Positions 35,805-44,427 of a DNA stretch of 64,000 nucleotides are shown in pieces. The notes below the pieces were generated by a model that saw nothing but the letters and a program-made list of their open reading frames with translations, was not told where the DNA came from and ran no database searches. The translations under genes were made by a program, and so were the position numbers. The first letter of the stretch is position 1. The number at the start of each line of letters is the position of its first letter. The DNA is from Flagellimonas meridianipacifica (lineage in GTDB: Bacteria; Bacteroidota; Bacteroidia; Flavobacteriales; Flavobacteriaceae): assembly GCF_003001695.1 (NCBI RefSeq), contig NZ_PVYX01000001.1:1426001-1490000 (forward strand), in the 5' to 3' direction.

Positions 35805-37243
35805 GTTGGTCATTGGTAGAAATAGTAATCTATATTGTAGTGCCTGTGCTGTCATTAGTCATATTGTTCTATGCTCTTTACAATAGCGAACCCACAGGTA
35901 AAACGGATAAAAAGTATCAGGTAAAGTTTCCCACGAAATCGGGAAACTTAAAAATTGATAACATAAAGCGTGGCGCATCCGTCATAGGATCTGCAGGAAG
36001 TGGGAAGACCGAAAGTGTGGTATATGGATTTCTAAAGCACTTTAGTAAAAACGGTTTTTGCGGTATCATACATGACTACAAAGATTTTGAATTGACTGAA
36101 ATGGCATATCCGCTTTTTAAGGATAGCAACATCCCTATGAAGGTCATCTCTTTTGACAAGATTATCCACAGGGTCAATCCCATTGCACCAAAGTACTTAG
36201 AGAATGAAGAAAGTGTCAACGAAGTTTCAAGGGTACTTATTGAAAACCTTTTGGAACAACGAGAATCGGGAACTACCGGAACAACTAAATTCTTCAACGA
36301 TGCTGCAGAAGGGCTAATCGGAGGACTAATTTGGAAACTGAAATCCGATTATCCGCAGTTCTGCACACTACCACATTTGATCGCGATATACCAAATGCTC
36401 GATACTGATAGCCTGATTCAGTTTTTGGAAACCAATACGACATCAAGGGCACTAGCAGATGCATTCATAAGTGGCAAAGATTCTGAACGGCAGACTGCGG
36501 GTGTTAAAAGCACCTTGGCGAATGCGTTGAAACGCATCAGCACCCAACGGATTTTTATGGTATTGTCCGCAGATGAAGTACCATTAAATATCAACAGCGA
36601 AGAAAATCCAGCAGTCATTTCGGTGGTGAACAATCCCAAATTTGAAACCTCATATTCACCAGTTATTGCCACTATAATACATACGATTATCAAGCAAATG
36701 AGTGTGCGCAACTCCAAACCTTCTTTTTTGTTGATGGAAGAAGCACCTACCATAAGATTATTGAATATGCACCGCATTCCCGCAACGCTGAGGAGCTATG
36801 ACATTGCCACCATCTATGTAATGCAAGATAAAATCCAAAATGATATGATGTATGGTGACAAAGCAAGCAAGGCGATTTTGAGTAACCTATCCTATCAGTT
36901 TTTTGGTAAAGTCAACGATCCAGAAACCGCTAAATATTATGAACGCTTTTTTGAAATTATCAAGAACCCTACTAAAAGTGTGAGCAAAGCTGCAAACATT
37001 TTTAAAACCGATACCCGAATTACTAAAGGTGAAAGGGAAGTTTCTAAGAGACGTGCTGATATTTTCTTTAGATTAAAGCAGGGTGAGTTCGTCACTTTTG
37101 CGGATGGGAGAGATAAAAGAGTACAGTTCATCCTACCTAAAATCAAAAAATTACTTCTTGAGAAAAAAGAAGAGTTTTCAAATGTTGAGATTAAGAAGAA
37201 CTTTGACAATGTATATCAAGAAGTAAAGTCCATTTTTCAATAA
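35801..37243 (+). CDS. type IV coupling protein (VirD4/TraG-family)
   Basis: 480 residues. One N-terminal membrane helix (residues 7-27), Walker A GSAGSGKT at 63-70, Walker B-like FLLMEEAPTIRLL near 310, and the SNLSYQFFGKVNDPETAKYYERFF segment usual in Bacteroidota coupling proteins. Links the relaxosome to the secretion channel. Third gene of the mobilisation operon (BfmC/MobC position). Confidence 0.88.
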   Translation: MSWSLVEIVIYIVVPVLSLVILFYALYNSEPTGKTDKKYQVKFPTKSGNLKIDNIKRGASVIGSAGSGKTESVVYGFLKHFSKNGFCGIIHDYKDFELTEMAYPLFKDSNIPMKVISFDKIIHRVNPIAPKYLENEESVNEVSRVLIENLLEQRESGTTGTTKFFNDAAEGLIGGLIWKLKSDYPQFCTLPHLIAIYQMLDTDSLIQFLETNTTSRALADAFISGKDSERQTAGVKSTLANALKRISTQRIFMVLSADEVPLNINSEENPAVISVVNNPKFETSYSPVIATIIHTIIKQMSVRNSKPSFLLMEEAPTIRLLNMHRIPATLRSYDIATIYVMQDKIQNDMMYGDKASKAILSNLSYQFFGKVNDPETAKYYERFFEIIKNPTKSVSKAANIFKTDTRITKGEREVSKRRADIFFRLKQGEFVTFADGRDKRVQFILPKIKKLLLEKKEEFSNVEIKKNFDNVYQEVKSIFQ

Positions 37244-37337
37244 ACATACCTCTGATTCTTTGATTATGACCAGCACCTAAACAAGGGAGGAGGTCAATTT
37301 TGGGGAAGGCCGCGGGCTCTTTATTCTATCTATATTA

Positions 37338-37345
37338 TAAATTTG
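37338..37345 (+). promoter_or_regulatory. -7 promoter element (TAAATTTG) of the AraC gene
   Basis: Exact TAnnTTTG match, 33 bp before ATG 37379; it overlaps the in-frame TTG at 37343, which argues against that codon as the start. Confidence 0.5.
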
Positions 37346-37378
37346 AATCGGAATAATCATTCTAATATCAAAAAATCA

Positions 37379-38236
37379 ATGCGCAAATTCAAATTTGATG
37401 GAAAAAAATACGGCTATGATTTAGCAATGGATTTACATCCCTTAGATGGTCGTCCTGCGGATTATTTTGAACATCAACTACATACTATAGATTTTTTTGA
37501 GATTATGTTTTTAAAAAATAGTACTGGTCACATAAACATCAATGGGTTTAATGCTGCTTTAAAACCTTTTACTATACTTTGCAGTTCACCAAATCAGAGG
37601 AAAACAAATGCTATTTTGGAGGTTGAGGGGTATCACTTAGTATTTAAAGATGATTTTTTTGCCGATTTTTTCTTGGACAAACTCTTTGTTTACAAACTAC
37701 ACTTTTTTTACAACGCCATACATCCGCAATTCTTCCAAATAGACCAAACTGAATATAATATCATCGCGGACAGTTTAGAATTAATTACTAAGGAAATTGA
37801 AAATTTTAGGGAAGATAGTCGCCATATTATTCGTTCACTATTATACTTTGTCCTTACTAGATTAAACCGACAGTATTCTGATTTTTATGATATTGGATTA
37901 TCTACTTACACAGATTCTATGGTCTATAGTTTCAAAGACTTGTTGGAAAAGAATATAAGGACATTGCATTTGGTCAATGATTACGCTAATCTTTTGAATA
38001 TTGAAAGAAGCACACTGAATAGATTGGTAAAGAAACAATTTGGCGCAACAACAAAAGAAATGATTCAACATAGGTTGCTTATTGAAATAAAAAATGAATT
38101 GGTGTTTACTACAAAATCGGTTTCTGAAATTGCCAATGACCTAAATTTCAGTGAGCCTAATAATTTATCCCGTTTTTTTCAAAGATTGTCAGGAATATCC
38201 CCATTGGATTATAGATCAAATAGCAAAATGATATAA
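37379..38236 (+). CDS. AraC-family transcriptional regulator
   Basis: 285 residues from ATG 37379. N-terminal cupin-like sensing domain (residues 30-140, HQLHTIDFFEIMFLKNSTGHINING in pieces), a linker, and a C-terminal double HTH: HLVNDYANLLNIERSTLNRLVKKQFG and KSVSEIANDLNFSEPNNLSRFFQRLSGISPLDYR (in pieces). Lies directly before the phosphodiesterase gene on the same strand and is probably its regulator. Not part of the usual mob-tra backbone, so it is cargo. Confidence 0.88.
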   Translation: MRKFKFDGKKYGYDLAMDLHPLDGRPADYFEHQLHTIDFFEIMFLKNSTGHININGFNAALKPFTILCSSPNQRKTNAILEVEGYHLVFKDDFFADFFLDKLFVYKLHFFYNAIHPQFFQIDQTEYNIIADSLELITKEIENFREDSRHIIRSLLYFVLTRLNRQYSDFYDIGLSTYTDSMVYSFKDLLEKNIRTLHLVNDYANLLNIERSTLNRLVKKQFGATTKEMIQHRLLIEIKNELVFTTKSVSEIANDLNFSEPNNLSRFFQRLSGISPLDYRSNSKMI

Positions 38237-38270
38237 ATAAAAATGTAAATGATAGGTGTGTAGAGAGGTT

Positions 38271-38278
38271 TAGATTTG
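38271..38278 (+). promoter_or_regulatory. -7 promoter element (TAGATTTG) of the phosphodiesterase gene
   Basis: Exact TAnnTTTG match 26 bp before ATG 38305, so the gene has its own promoter, a possible AraC target. Confidence 0.55.
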
Positions 38279-38304
38279 ATTTTAGCGTCTACAAAAGTAA
38301 TGAC

Positions 38305-40230
38305 ATGAAATCACGAATTTACACTTCGACCATATACTGTTTTCTATTGATGCTTATCAGTATGTCCACCTTTGGACAAAACCCAAAACAAAAGACAAAA
38401 GTTGTTCTAATATCTGTTGATGGTGCTGCGGACTGGATACTTGATGATTTACTAAAGCACAAAGCTTTGCCAGAAAATGGTGCCTTCTCTAAAATGAAGA
38501 GAAAAGGTGCATATGCCCTTAATATGATACCGGTCAGCATTAGTGCAACAGCTGTTTCACATATCTCTCTATTTACGGGAGTTCATCCAAATATACATGG
38601 TGTTGTTGGTAATAATATCCTAATGCCTGGTGAAGAAATAAAATCACCTAGGGGAACTTCAGGATTTTCAGCTTCCCTGGAAACTGAAACTATTTGGAAT
38701 GCAGCTATGCGACAAGGTAAAAACGTAACCAATATAAATGCAGTAGGGCAGGACAACACCACTCCTGAAAGAAGAGGCACTAGAACCTTTGGGTATGGAA
38801 AAAAAATGGCCAATTCCGTAGTATCTGATTTAACTATCTCCCAAACCCGTACAGCTGTCCATGTAGCAGGTTTTGAGTACGTAGGCAAACTTAGTTCAAA
38901 AAGCAGGGCTTTTTTTAAGCTTTTTAAAGGGGGTGAAATTCCAGTTTTCTATTTTCTCGCTGATAGCACTTTTGATGGAATTACCAATTATGATACGATT
39001 TTGGTTGACCTTGATGAAAATATTGATAACGGATACATTGGCAAACTAAAGACAAATGAATGGTCAGAAATGACTTTTGAAGTAGGAGAACAAAAAGTTG
39101 CTAGTTGGTCCTATATCATGGATTTGAATCCAAGAACAGGAGAGTCCAAGGTTTATCTCGGAGCAATTGGTTTTAACCCTTCCAGCCCAATAAGCTTTAA
39201 ACAGAAAATGGATAATAAGGTCGGTATTTGGCCCTGTGAGCAAGATAATATTAAGCTTAGCAAAGGGTTGATTACCGAGAAGATGTGGTTCGACCAAGCT
39301 GAACGCTTGGCCAAATACTACCAAAAACTAATTTTATCCAATATAAAGGAAGAGAATTGGGATTTGCTGAGCGGCTACTTTACGCTTATAGATGATGTAC
39401 AGCACCGCTTTCTTCTAAAAGATGAGCGTCAATTAGACTATACCATGGAAAACGGAGATAGGCGCGAACGATATGAACGTTATATATTTTGGGCTTATCA
39501 AACAATAGATAGTTTACTAAGTGAACTTATTCAAGCTGCACCTGAAGATGTTAATTTCATAATTGTTTCGGACCACGGAATGGCTCCTATCCATTCCATT
39601 GTACTTATAAATAAGTTTTTAGAAGATCATGGAATAAATGTAAAAGGGGATAAAGTTGAAGCAAGGGCCTATAGCACCGGCCCAGCCGCTCATATATATG
39701 TAAATGTAATGGGTAGACAGAAAAACGGTGTTGTTCCCAAAAAAGAACTTTCCAAACATATAGATAACATCGTAAAAATCTGTAAAGAACTCAAGGATCC
39801 AGTAACCGAATTACCTGTTTTTCAAACCGTTTTAAAATCTTCTGAACTCAAAAAAATTCAAATAGACCATCCAAATAGATCAGGAGATGTATTTGTTAGT
39901 GCACGAATAGGTTGGTCTATTTCATCTAAACTAGTTTCCGGGATACCTTCCATTGTTCCTAACTCTTTTAACAAAGATTCCTATTCGCATTTAGATAAGA
40001 AAGTACAGCAATTTCTGAGTTCTGGTTTTATGAATGAAACTGGACTTGGTGTTCATGGTAATCTGGGAACCAGAAGAAAAATGCACGCTATTTTTTATGC
40101 TATTGGGCCTGATGTACCAAATAGGAGATTGAGTTCTATAAGTGCTTTGGACGTAGTGCCCACAATTGCTGAATTACTCAAAATTAAGCCCCCGAAAAAA
40201 GCAAGAGGTATTGATGTTTTTGAGAATTAG
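38305..40230 (+). CDS. secreted alkaline-phosphatase-superfamily phosphodiesterase (NPP-like)
   Basis: 641 residues. Signal peptide ending near STFGQ (residue 25). Type I phosphodiesterase/nucleotide pyrophosphatase fold: metal ligand in LISVDGA (D39), nucleophile region SISATAVSHISLFTGVHP with Thr82 at the catalytic position, YFTLIDDVQHRF and IVSDHGMAPIHS as second metal-site motifs, and GVHGNLG near the end. Probably cleaves phosphodiester or phosphomonoester substrates in the periplasm. Cargo of the element, likely controlled by the AraC gene before it. Confidence 0.87.
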   Translation: MKSRIYTSTIYCFLLMLISMSTFGQNPKQKTKVVLISVDGAADWILDDLLKHKALPENGAFSKMKRKGAYALNMIPVSISATAVSHISLFTGVHPNIHGVVGNNILMPGEEIKSPRGTSGFSASLETETIWNAAMRQGKNVTNINAVGQDNTTPERRGTRTFGYGKKMANSVVSDLTISQTRTAVHVAGFEYVGKLSSKSRAFFKLFKGGEIPVFYFLADSTFDGITNYDTILVDLDENIDNGYIGKLKTNEWSEMTFEVGEQKVASWSYIMDLNPRTGESKVYLGAIGFNPSSPISFKQKMDNKVGIWPCEQDNIKLSKGLITEKMWFDQAERLAKYYQKLILSNIKEENWDLLSGYFTLIDDVQHRFLLKDERQLDYTMENGDRRERYERYIFWAYQTIDSLLSELIQAAPEDVNFIIVSDHGMAPIHSIVLINKFLEDHGINVKGDKVEARAYSTGPAAHIYVNVMGRQKNGVVPKKELSKHIDNIVKICKELKDPVTELPVFQTVLKSSELKKIQIDHPNRSGDVFVSARIGWSISSKLVSGIPSIVPNSFNKDSYSHLDKKVQQFLSSGFMNETGLGVHGNLGTRRKMHAIFYAIGPDVPNRRLSSISALDVVPTIAELLKIKPPKKARGIDVFEN

Positions 40231-40261
40231 CAGCTGAGTTCAACTGCAAATAAGTAATGTT

Positions 40262-40624
40262 TCAAAAAGGCCCACGTTCCTTTGGTCCTTTACTCGTTAC
40301 CTTCCACTGACCATCGACTCGAACCAGTTTAAATATGCCAGGTCTGTTGTCAAAGGAGGTAGTGTACTTCACCCAGGCGGTTTCGCCTTCAATAGCTTCG
40401 TCCAAAATTTCAACAGTGATGTCCTTATCTGAGGTTTGCATCATACTTTGAACGGTCACAAGGCTGGCATAGCCCTCTTCTGTCGTGTGCTTCTTTAAAG
40501 CGGATTCATCTTTATTGAAAAAGCTTTGCGCTACTTTCTTGCCAGTTTCCGAAGGCGTAAGGGATTCTTGTTCACCGCAGGAAACAAAAAGTATCACCAT
40601 TACATAAATCATTATTTGCTTCAT
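40262..40624 (-). CDS. DUF4878-like lipoprotein of the tra operon
   Basis: 120 residues from ATG 40624. Lipobox LFVSC (Cys17) then a small NTF2-like domain: TPSETGKKVAQSFFNKDESALKKHT and WVKYTTSFDNRPGIFKLVRVDGQWKV (in pieces), the DUF4878 pattern. Last gene of the tra operon, 7 bp after traN, where other CTnDOT-type elements have traO/P/Q. Envelope lipoprotein, perhaps an assembly or entry-exclusion factor; unproven. Confidence 0.75.
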   Translation of the reverse strand: MKQIMIYVMVILFVSCGEQESLTPSETGKKVAQSFFNKDESALKKHTTEEGYASLVTVQSMMQTSDKDITVEILDEAIEGETAWVKYTTSFDNRPGIFKLVRVDGQWKVTSKGPKERGPF

Positions 40625-40631
40625 AATCAAA

Positions 40632-41456
40632 TCAATTTGGGTTATTAATCAATCGATGTGGAATTTTCATTTTGATGTTGCGCTCACCATTGTCTTCATT
40701 TACCTCCAATACCACACGCCTTTCATTGGATATCGAAAACTTGGGCAACACATAAACCAACCTTTCCGAGGAACCTTCTTTGATTTTGGAAGGCAGTTGA
40801 TATTTATAAATCGGTTCTTTATAGATACGTTGCAACGACTTCCTTTTGCCTTTTTGTCGGGTTTCGATGTATAAGTTTAGAAAGTTCACATCATAGTCCA
40901 TCGAACTGTTGTTCTTGATTTCGACCACGACATACAATTCCTCTTTATCGAAAACAATACTTTCAAGGCTCAAAACAACACCATTGTTTCGTTTTCTTTT
41001 TAAAGCACCGTTGGTTTTTTGATTTAAAAGATAAGCGGAAAACCGTTCATAATTGTGGCTCTTATTAACTGGAATTTCATTGATGTCATCGGTATCGATT
41101 TCGTCTGTCCCAGCCCTGTTTTCATTACCGATACTACTCGAATTCGAAATAAAATAATTCAGTTTTGAAAGCTTCGCTCTATACTTAACAATATACGAAA
41201 AAATAGCTCCATTTTTGTTGATTACCAGTAGATTGCTTTCCTTGCCGGGCTTGGCTTGAAGCAGTCCCAAGTGCTGTTCTTTTTCCCTATTGAAGGTGAA
41301 TACAAAATTGTCCGAACCCGTGATTCCTTGACGGATAGGCTCGGGGAAAAACAGCGCAACATTTTTGGTGTCGTTAGCGTAAATGGTATCGAGGGGTTTC
41401 TGGGCAAGTAACGGTATTGAGCAAAACAGTATTGCTGTAAAAACGAATGTTTTCAT
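40632..41456 (-). CDS. traN: conjugative transposon protein TraN (DUF4138)
   Basis: 274 residues with a signal peptide (ending near PLLAQK). DUF4138/TraN beta-rich domain: TIYANDTKNVALFFPEPIRQGITGSDNFVFTFNREKEQ (in pieces) and LYVVVEIKNNSSMDYDVNFLNLYIETRQKGKRKS. VirB9-like outer-membrane-side component of the mating channel. Follows traM by 11 bp. Confidence 0.88.
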   Translation of the reverse strand: MKTFVFTAILFCSIPLLAQKPLDTIYANDTKNVALFFPEPIRQGITGSDNFVFTFNREKEQHLGLLQAKPGKESNLLVINKNGAIFSYIVKYRAKLSKLNYFISNSSSIGNENRAGTDEIDTDDINEIPVNKSHNYERFSAYLLNQKTNGALKRKRNNGVVLSLESIVFDKEELYVVVEIKNNSSMDYDVNFLNLYIETRQKGKRKSLQRIYKEPIYKYQLPSKIKEGSSERLVYVLPKFSISNERRVVLEVNEDNGERNIKMKIPHRLINNPN

Positions 41457-41467
41457 AATGAAATAAT

Positions 41468-42403
41468 TTATTGCCGATAATCGGCTTTAAGGATGAGTTT
41501 GTAATTGTTGACCACCGTGACCTTTACATTACGGTTACTACGACGAAGTACTTGGCCGATACCGCTTACTTGTGGTACGCCGGGTACGTTCACGTCTTGG
41601 ATGATGTCGTCAAGGACTTCACGGCTGGCATCTGCCCGAAAGTTGTTCTCTACGTAGATACCCTCAGAACCATCTTGTAAATCGAATGCCTTGAGACTCG
41701 TTGGATGATAGTTGATATTTTCAATCGAGATTAGGGCGCGATTGGGCCGAAAGCTGATAAAACCAAAGACGGGAGTGTTCTTGGGCATCAGCTTGCCATT
41801 GATTTGGGCCGCCTCGGTCAATCGCATTCGAAGACGGCTATTGTTTTTTACCACCTGATTGCCATCGACGATTACTTGAATCGTTTCATCGGTATGTCCA
41901 ATAATTGCTAATTCGTTGGCCTTTGGCGAGGCGGCAAAGAACAATTGATGCTCCAGTCCGATTTCTTGGGCCGCGATTTTTTGTCTCTTTTGAGAGGCTA
42001 TCGTATCAGTAGTTTCGGTTTTCTTTGCGGTGGTCGGCTTTCTACTGTGGCGCTTACGGCTTTTCCCTGAGTATTGAATCCTGTTCGCCTTATAGATACT
42101 ATCCACAATTTGCTGTTTTCTCTGCTCTGGTAAATCAGGATTGTACAGCCCTGTGGAGTCCAACAATTTTTCATCATAGATGCTTGGCGCTGTACTCTCC
42201 CGTACCTCCTTGAGGTCGTTGATGGCATCTAGCTTTGAATCGTATTCCTTTTGGTCTTCCTCCAGTTCTGGAATCAAAGTCTGTTGCAGGGTATCTGTAT
42301 CAGCATCCTCATCGTCCATCAGCATTACCGAATAAGCAATGAGAAACAGGAAAATGACAGCTAGCACCGCTGCAAAAATGATTTTATTCTTTTCAACTTT
42401 CAT
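41468..42403 (-). CDS. traM: conjugative transposon protein TraM
   Basis: 311 residues. One N-terminal membrane helix (residues 9-28), a proline/charge-rich linker with KSRKRHSRKPTT and a C-terminal beta domain (FFAASPKANELAIIGHTDETIQV, NTPVFGFISFRPNRALISIENINY in pieces). VirB10-like protein spanning the periplasm. Its start overlaps the traK end by 11 bp. Confidence 0.88.
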   Translation of the reverse strand: MKVEKNKIIFAAVLAVIFLFLIAYSVMLMDDEDADTDTLQQTLIPELEEDQKEYDSKLDAINDLKEVRESTAPSIYDEKLLDSTGLYNPDLPEQRKQQIVDSIYKANRIQYSGKSRKRHSRKPTTAKKTETTDTIASQKRQKIAAQEIGLEHQLFFAASPKANELAIIGHTDETIQVIVDGNQVVKNNSRLRMRLTEAAQINGKLMPKNTPVFGFISFRPNRALISIENINYHPTSLKAFDLQDGSEGIYVENNFRADASREVLDDIIQDVNVPGVPQVSGIGQVLRRSNRNVKVTVVNNYKLILKADYRQ

Positions 42404-43007
42404 CGTTAATCTTTTTTAAAGTGTTCTCGAAATAATTGGTGATTAACAATCCGTGTGGATTATTGGGGAAGTTCCTATCCACTAGTATCAGATTCCCCGA
42501 GGAAACCAGCTCGTAGGTATCGATGACCGAACCGCGGTTGATTTCAAAAATGGTAACCGTTCTGAAGACAAAAGTGCTATTTTGTTGCTCTACCTGAGAT
42601 TCAATGCTCAGCACTTTTTGAACTAGGGAATACTGTAACAGGCGATTGTAAACACCATCGGCTTTCTTCTGGCGGTACAGATTATCCACAGAACTGTTGC
42701 CCAGCCAAAGTGCCTTTTTCAGATTACGTTCGTAATTGCTGGCATCGATGTTATAGAAATAGGTGTGGAACAGTTCCAAGTGCGCCAACGCCTCCACTTG
42801 AAAATTTTCCTTCTGGGTGACGAGCTTCAGAGGAATGATGGTGCCATCGGTATTGATGGCAAAGGCACTGTTGAGCGCATCCTTTTTAGTCTGGAAAGCC
42901 ATCCAAATTGAAAAACTACTGGACAGCAGGGAACAGACCACAACGGCCAAAACGATAAATCGATTCAGTTTGAGGACACTGTAAATGTTTTTGTAAGGTG
43001 TTTTCAT
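42393..43007 (-). CDS. traK: conjugative transposon protein TraK
   Basis: 204 residues from ATG 43007, which lies 3 bp after the traJ stop; longer in-frame starts would run deep into traJ. N-terminal anchor (residues 13-35), then a VirB8-like periplasmic domain with HLELFHTYFYNIDASNYERNLKKALWLG (in pieces) and TVTIFEINRGSVIDTYELVSSGNLI. Inner-membrane assembly factor of the secretion channel. Confidence 0.88.
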   Translation of the reverse strand: MKTPYKNIYSVLKLNRFIVLAVVVCSLLSSSFSIWMAFQTKKDALNSAFAINTDGTIIPLKLVTQKENFQVEALAHLELFHTYFYNIDASNYERNLKKALWLGNSSVDNLYRQKKADGVYNRLLQYSLVQKVLSIESQVEQQNSTFVFRTVTIFEINRGSVIDTYELVSSGNLILVDRNFPNNPHGLLITNYFENTLKKINDES

Positions 43008-43009
43008 AA

Positions 43010-43834
43010 TCAATTGGTAAAGAGTCTGAGTGTAAAAGAAGTTGCACGACGATACAGTTTGAATTTCAGGAAAACGATGAATCCGACAGAACCCAATTGA
43101 ACTACTGGTGCAAAAAAGCCTTGCCCTGTATCGGTACCAAAGAGTGATGTCCAAAAGTTGGTGTTGAGTTCCGTATAGAGCGCATTCACAAAAATGTTGA
43201 CCAAGAAGAATGCCGGCACCAACATATACACAGCGGCATACAACTTAAAAAAGGTATAGGCCAACGAACGGAACTTTTCAAATACGGCCAAACTTATAAC
43301 CAAAGGGAAAAACGCCTGCATTATTCCCAAAAGGAAAAACCGCTCGGCCAAGAACAAGGGATAGATGAACAAGTCCAAAAGCCAAAGAATCACACCTAGG
43401 ATAAAGGCAAAGATTTTAAATCCAAACAGAGGAGTGACCAAAGCCTCGTACAATAAAGACATTGCGGCCTGGGCTACTTCGATAATACTTACTTCCTCCT
43501 CAATGGGAACATCCTGTAATTGCAAGGGCAGTAATGCCGGCGCGGTGCCGCGATATTGGGCTTCGATGGAAACCAAAATGGCATCGAAGAATCCTAATAC
43601 TTGCGTCGAAAAGATGACCAGGAGAACAATGGCAAAGTTCTTTGCCAGTTCCCCCGGACTCAACCCCCAAGTGTAGCCATCTTTATTCGCAACCCCTTCG
43701 TTGTATTTTTTGAGAATATTGACCAGAAAGAACAGTACTGCAAGTGCCTTCATTCCCGCAATGGTGTACTGCGAGAAACTGCTGTTCTGTATGGTCTGAA
43801 AGACCGTGTCGATATATTCCAGTCCGAAAGACAT
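43010..43834 (-). CDS. traJ: conjugative transposon protein TraJ (VirB6-like)
   Basis: 274 residues, polytopic: about six membrane helices (25-45, 70-90, 125-150, 155-175, 190-215 and 245-262). Signature segments are LSPGELAKNFAIVLLVIFSTQVL and LLDLFIYPLFLAERFFLLGIMQAFFPLVISLAVFEKFRS (in pieces). Inner-membrane channel component. Gap to traI is 3 bp. Confidence 0.87.
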   Translation of the reverse strand: MSFGLEYIDTVFQTIQNSSFSQYTIAGMKALAVLFFLVNILKKYNEGVANKDGYTWGLSPGELAKNFAIVLLVIFSTQVLGFFDAILVSIEAQYRGTAPALLPLQLQDVPIEEEVSIIEVAQAAMSLLYEALVTPLFGFKIFAFILGVILWLLDLFIYPLFLAERFFLLGIMQAFFPLVISLAVFEKFRSLAYTFFKLYAAVYMLVPAFFLVNIFVNALYTELNTNFWTSLFGTDTGQGFFAPVVQLGSVGFIVFLKFKLYRRATSFTLRLFTN

Positions 43835-43837
43835 TGG

Positions 43838-44425
43838 TTAGTAGGCTGTTTCGCGATTATTGACTTTGTCCTGCATTTTTCTGAAAGAAATGATGTCACG
43901 ATACCGCTTGGTTCTGAGGTTGATGCTCGATACCATTTCGTTGGATTCCGCTTCTTTCTTTTTGAGGATTTCTGCACGCTCGGCATCACTCATTTTCAGG
44001 TAGTCACTGGATAGAATTTCATCAATGAAATCCATTGTATCCAAAGAATCTTGAACAATGGCCTCAAAGGATTCCGTGACCCGCACGACTTCCTCGGGTT
44101 TAATGTAGGGCGAGTTCAAAATGTCTTGCATATCGTTTTGCATCACTTGAATGAGCCTTTGGTTATTGCGTCCGATTTCCTCGACAGCCCTCAACTGTTG
44201 AACCACGCTGGATACCTTCTCTATGGCGTCTTTAGCATCCTTCAGAAATTTTACGGATTTAATCATCTCGGCCGTTTGCTTGCCTGATTCTATAAGCTGT
44301 TTTACGAGGCTTACGAAGTTGGTGTTGTCATAGACTGGCATCCCTTGGGCGGAGACATCAGTTGCAAATAATAGCGCTTTCGCGAAAGCGAAAACCAAAA
44401 GCATTTTTTTAAATCTTTTTCTCAT
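43838..44425 (-). CDS. traI: conjugative transposon protein TraI-like (VirB5-type)
   Basis: 195 residues with a signal peptide ending near DVSAQG (residue 28). Mature part helical: MPVYDNTNFVSLVKQLIESGKQTAEM and coiled-coil segments up to the C-terminus (LSSDYLKMSDAERAEILKKKEAE), as in VirB5/TraI-type secreted pilus-associated proteins. Sits between traG and traJ as in CTnDOT. Confidence 0.8.
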   Translation of the reverse strand: MRKRFKKMLLVFAFAKALLFATDVSAQGMPVYDNTNFVSLVKQLIESGKQTAEMIKSVKFLKDAKDAIEKVSSVVQQLRAVEEIGRNNQRLIQVMQNDMQDILNSPYIKPEEVVRVTESFEAIVQDSLDTMDFIDEILSSDYLKMSDAERAEILKKKEAESNEMVSSINLRTKRYRDIISFRKMQDKVNNRETAY

Positions 44426-44427
44426 AA

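Noticed and set aside
43008-43154. Longer traK frame reaching into traJ
   Set aside because: The extra 49 residues would be coded within traJ in another frame; ATG 43007 sits 3 bp after the traJ stop and starts the anchor helix.
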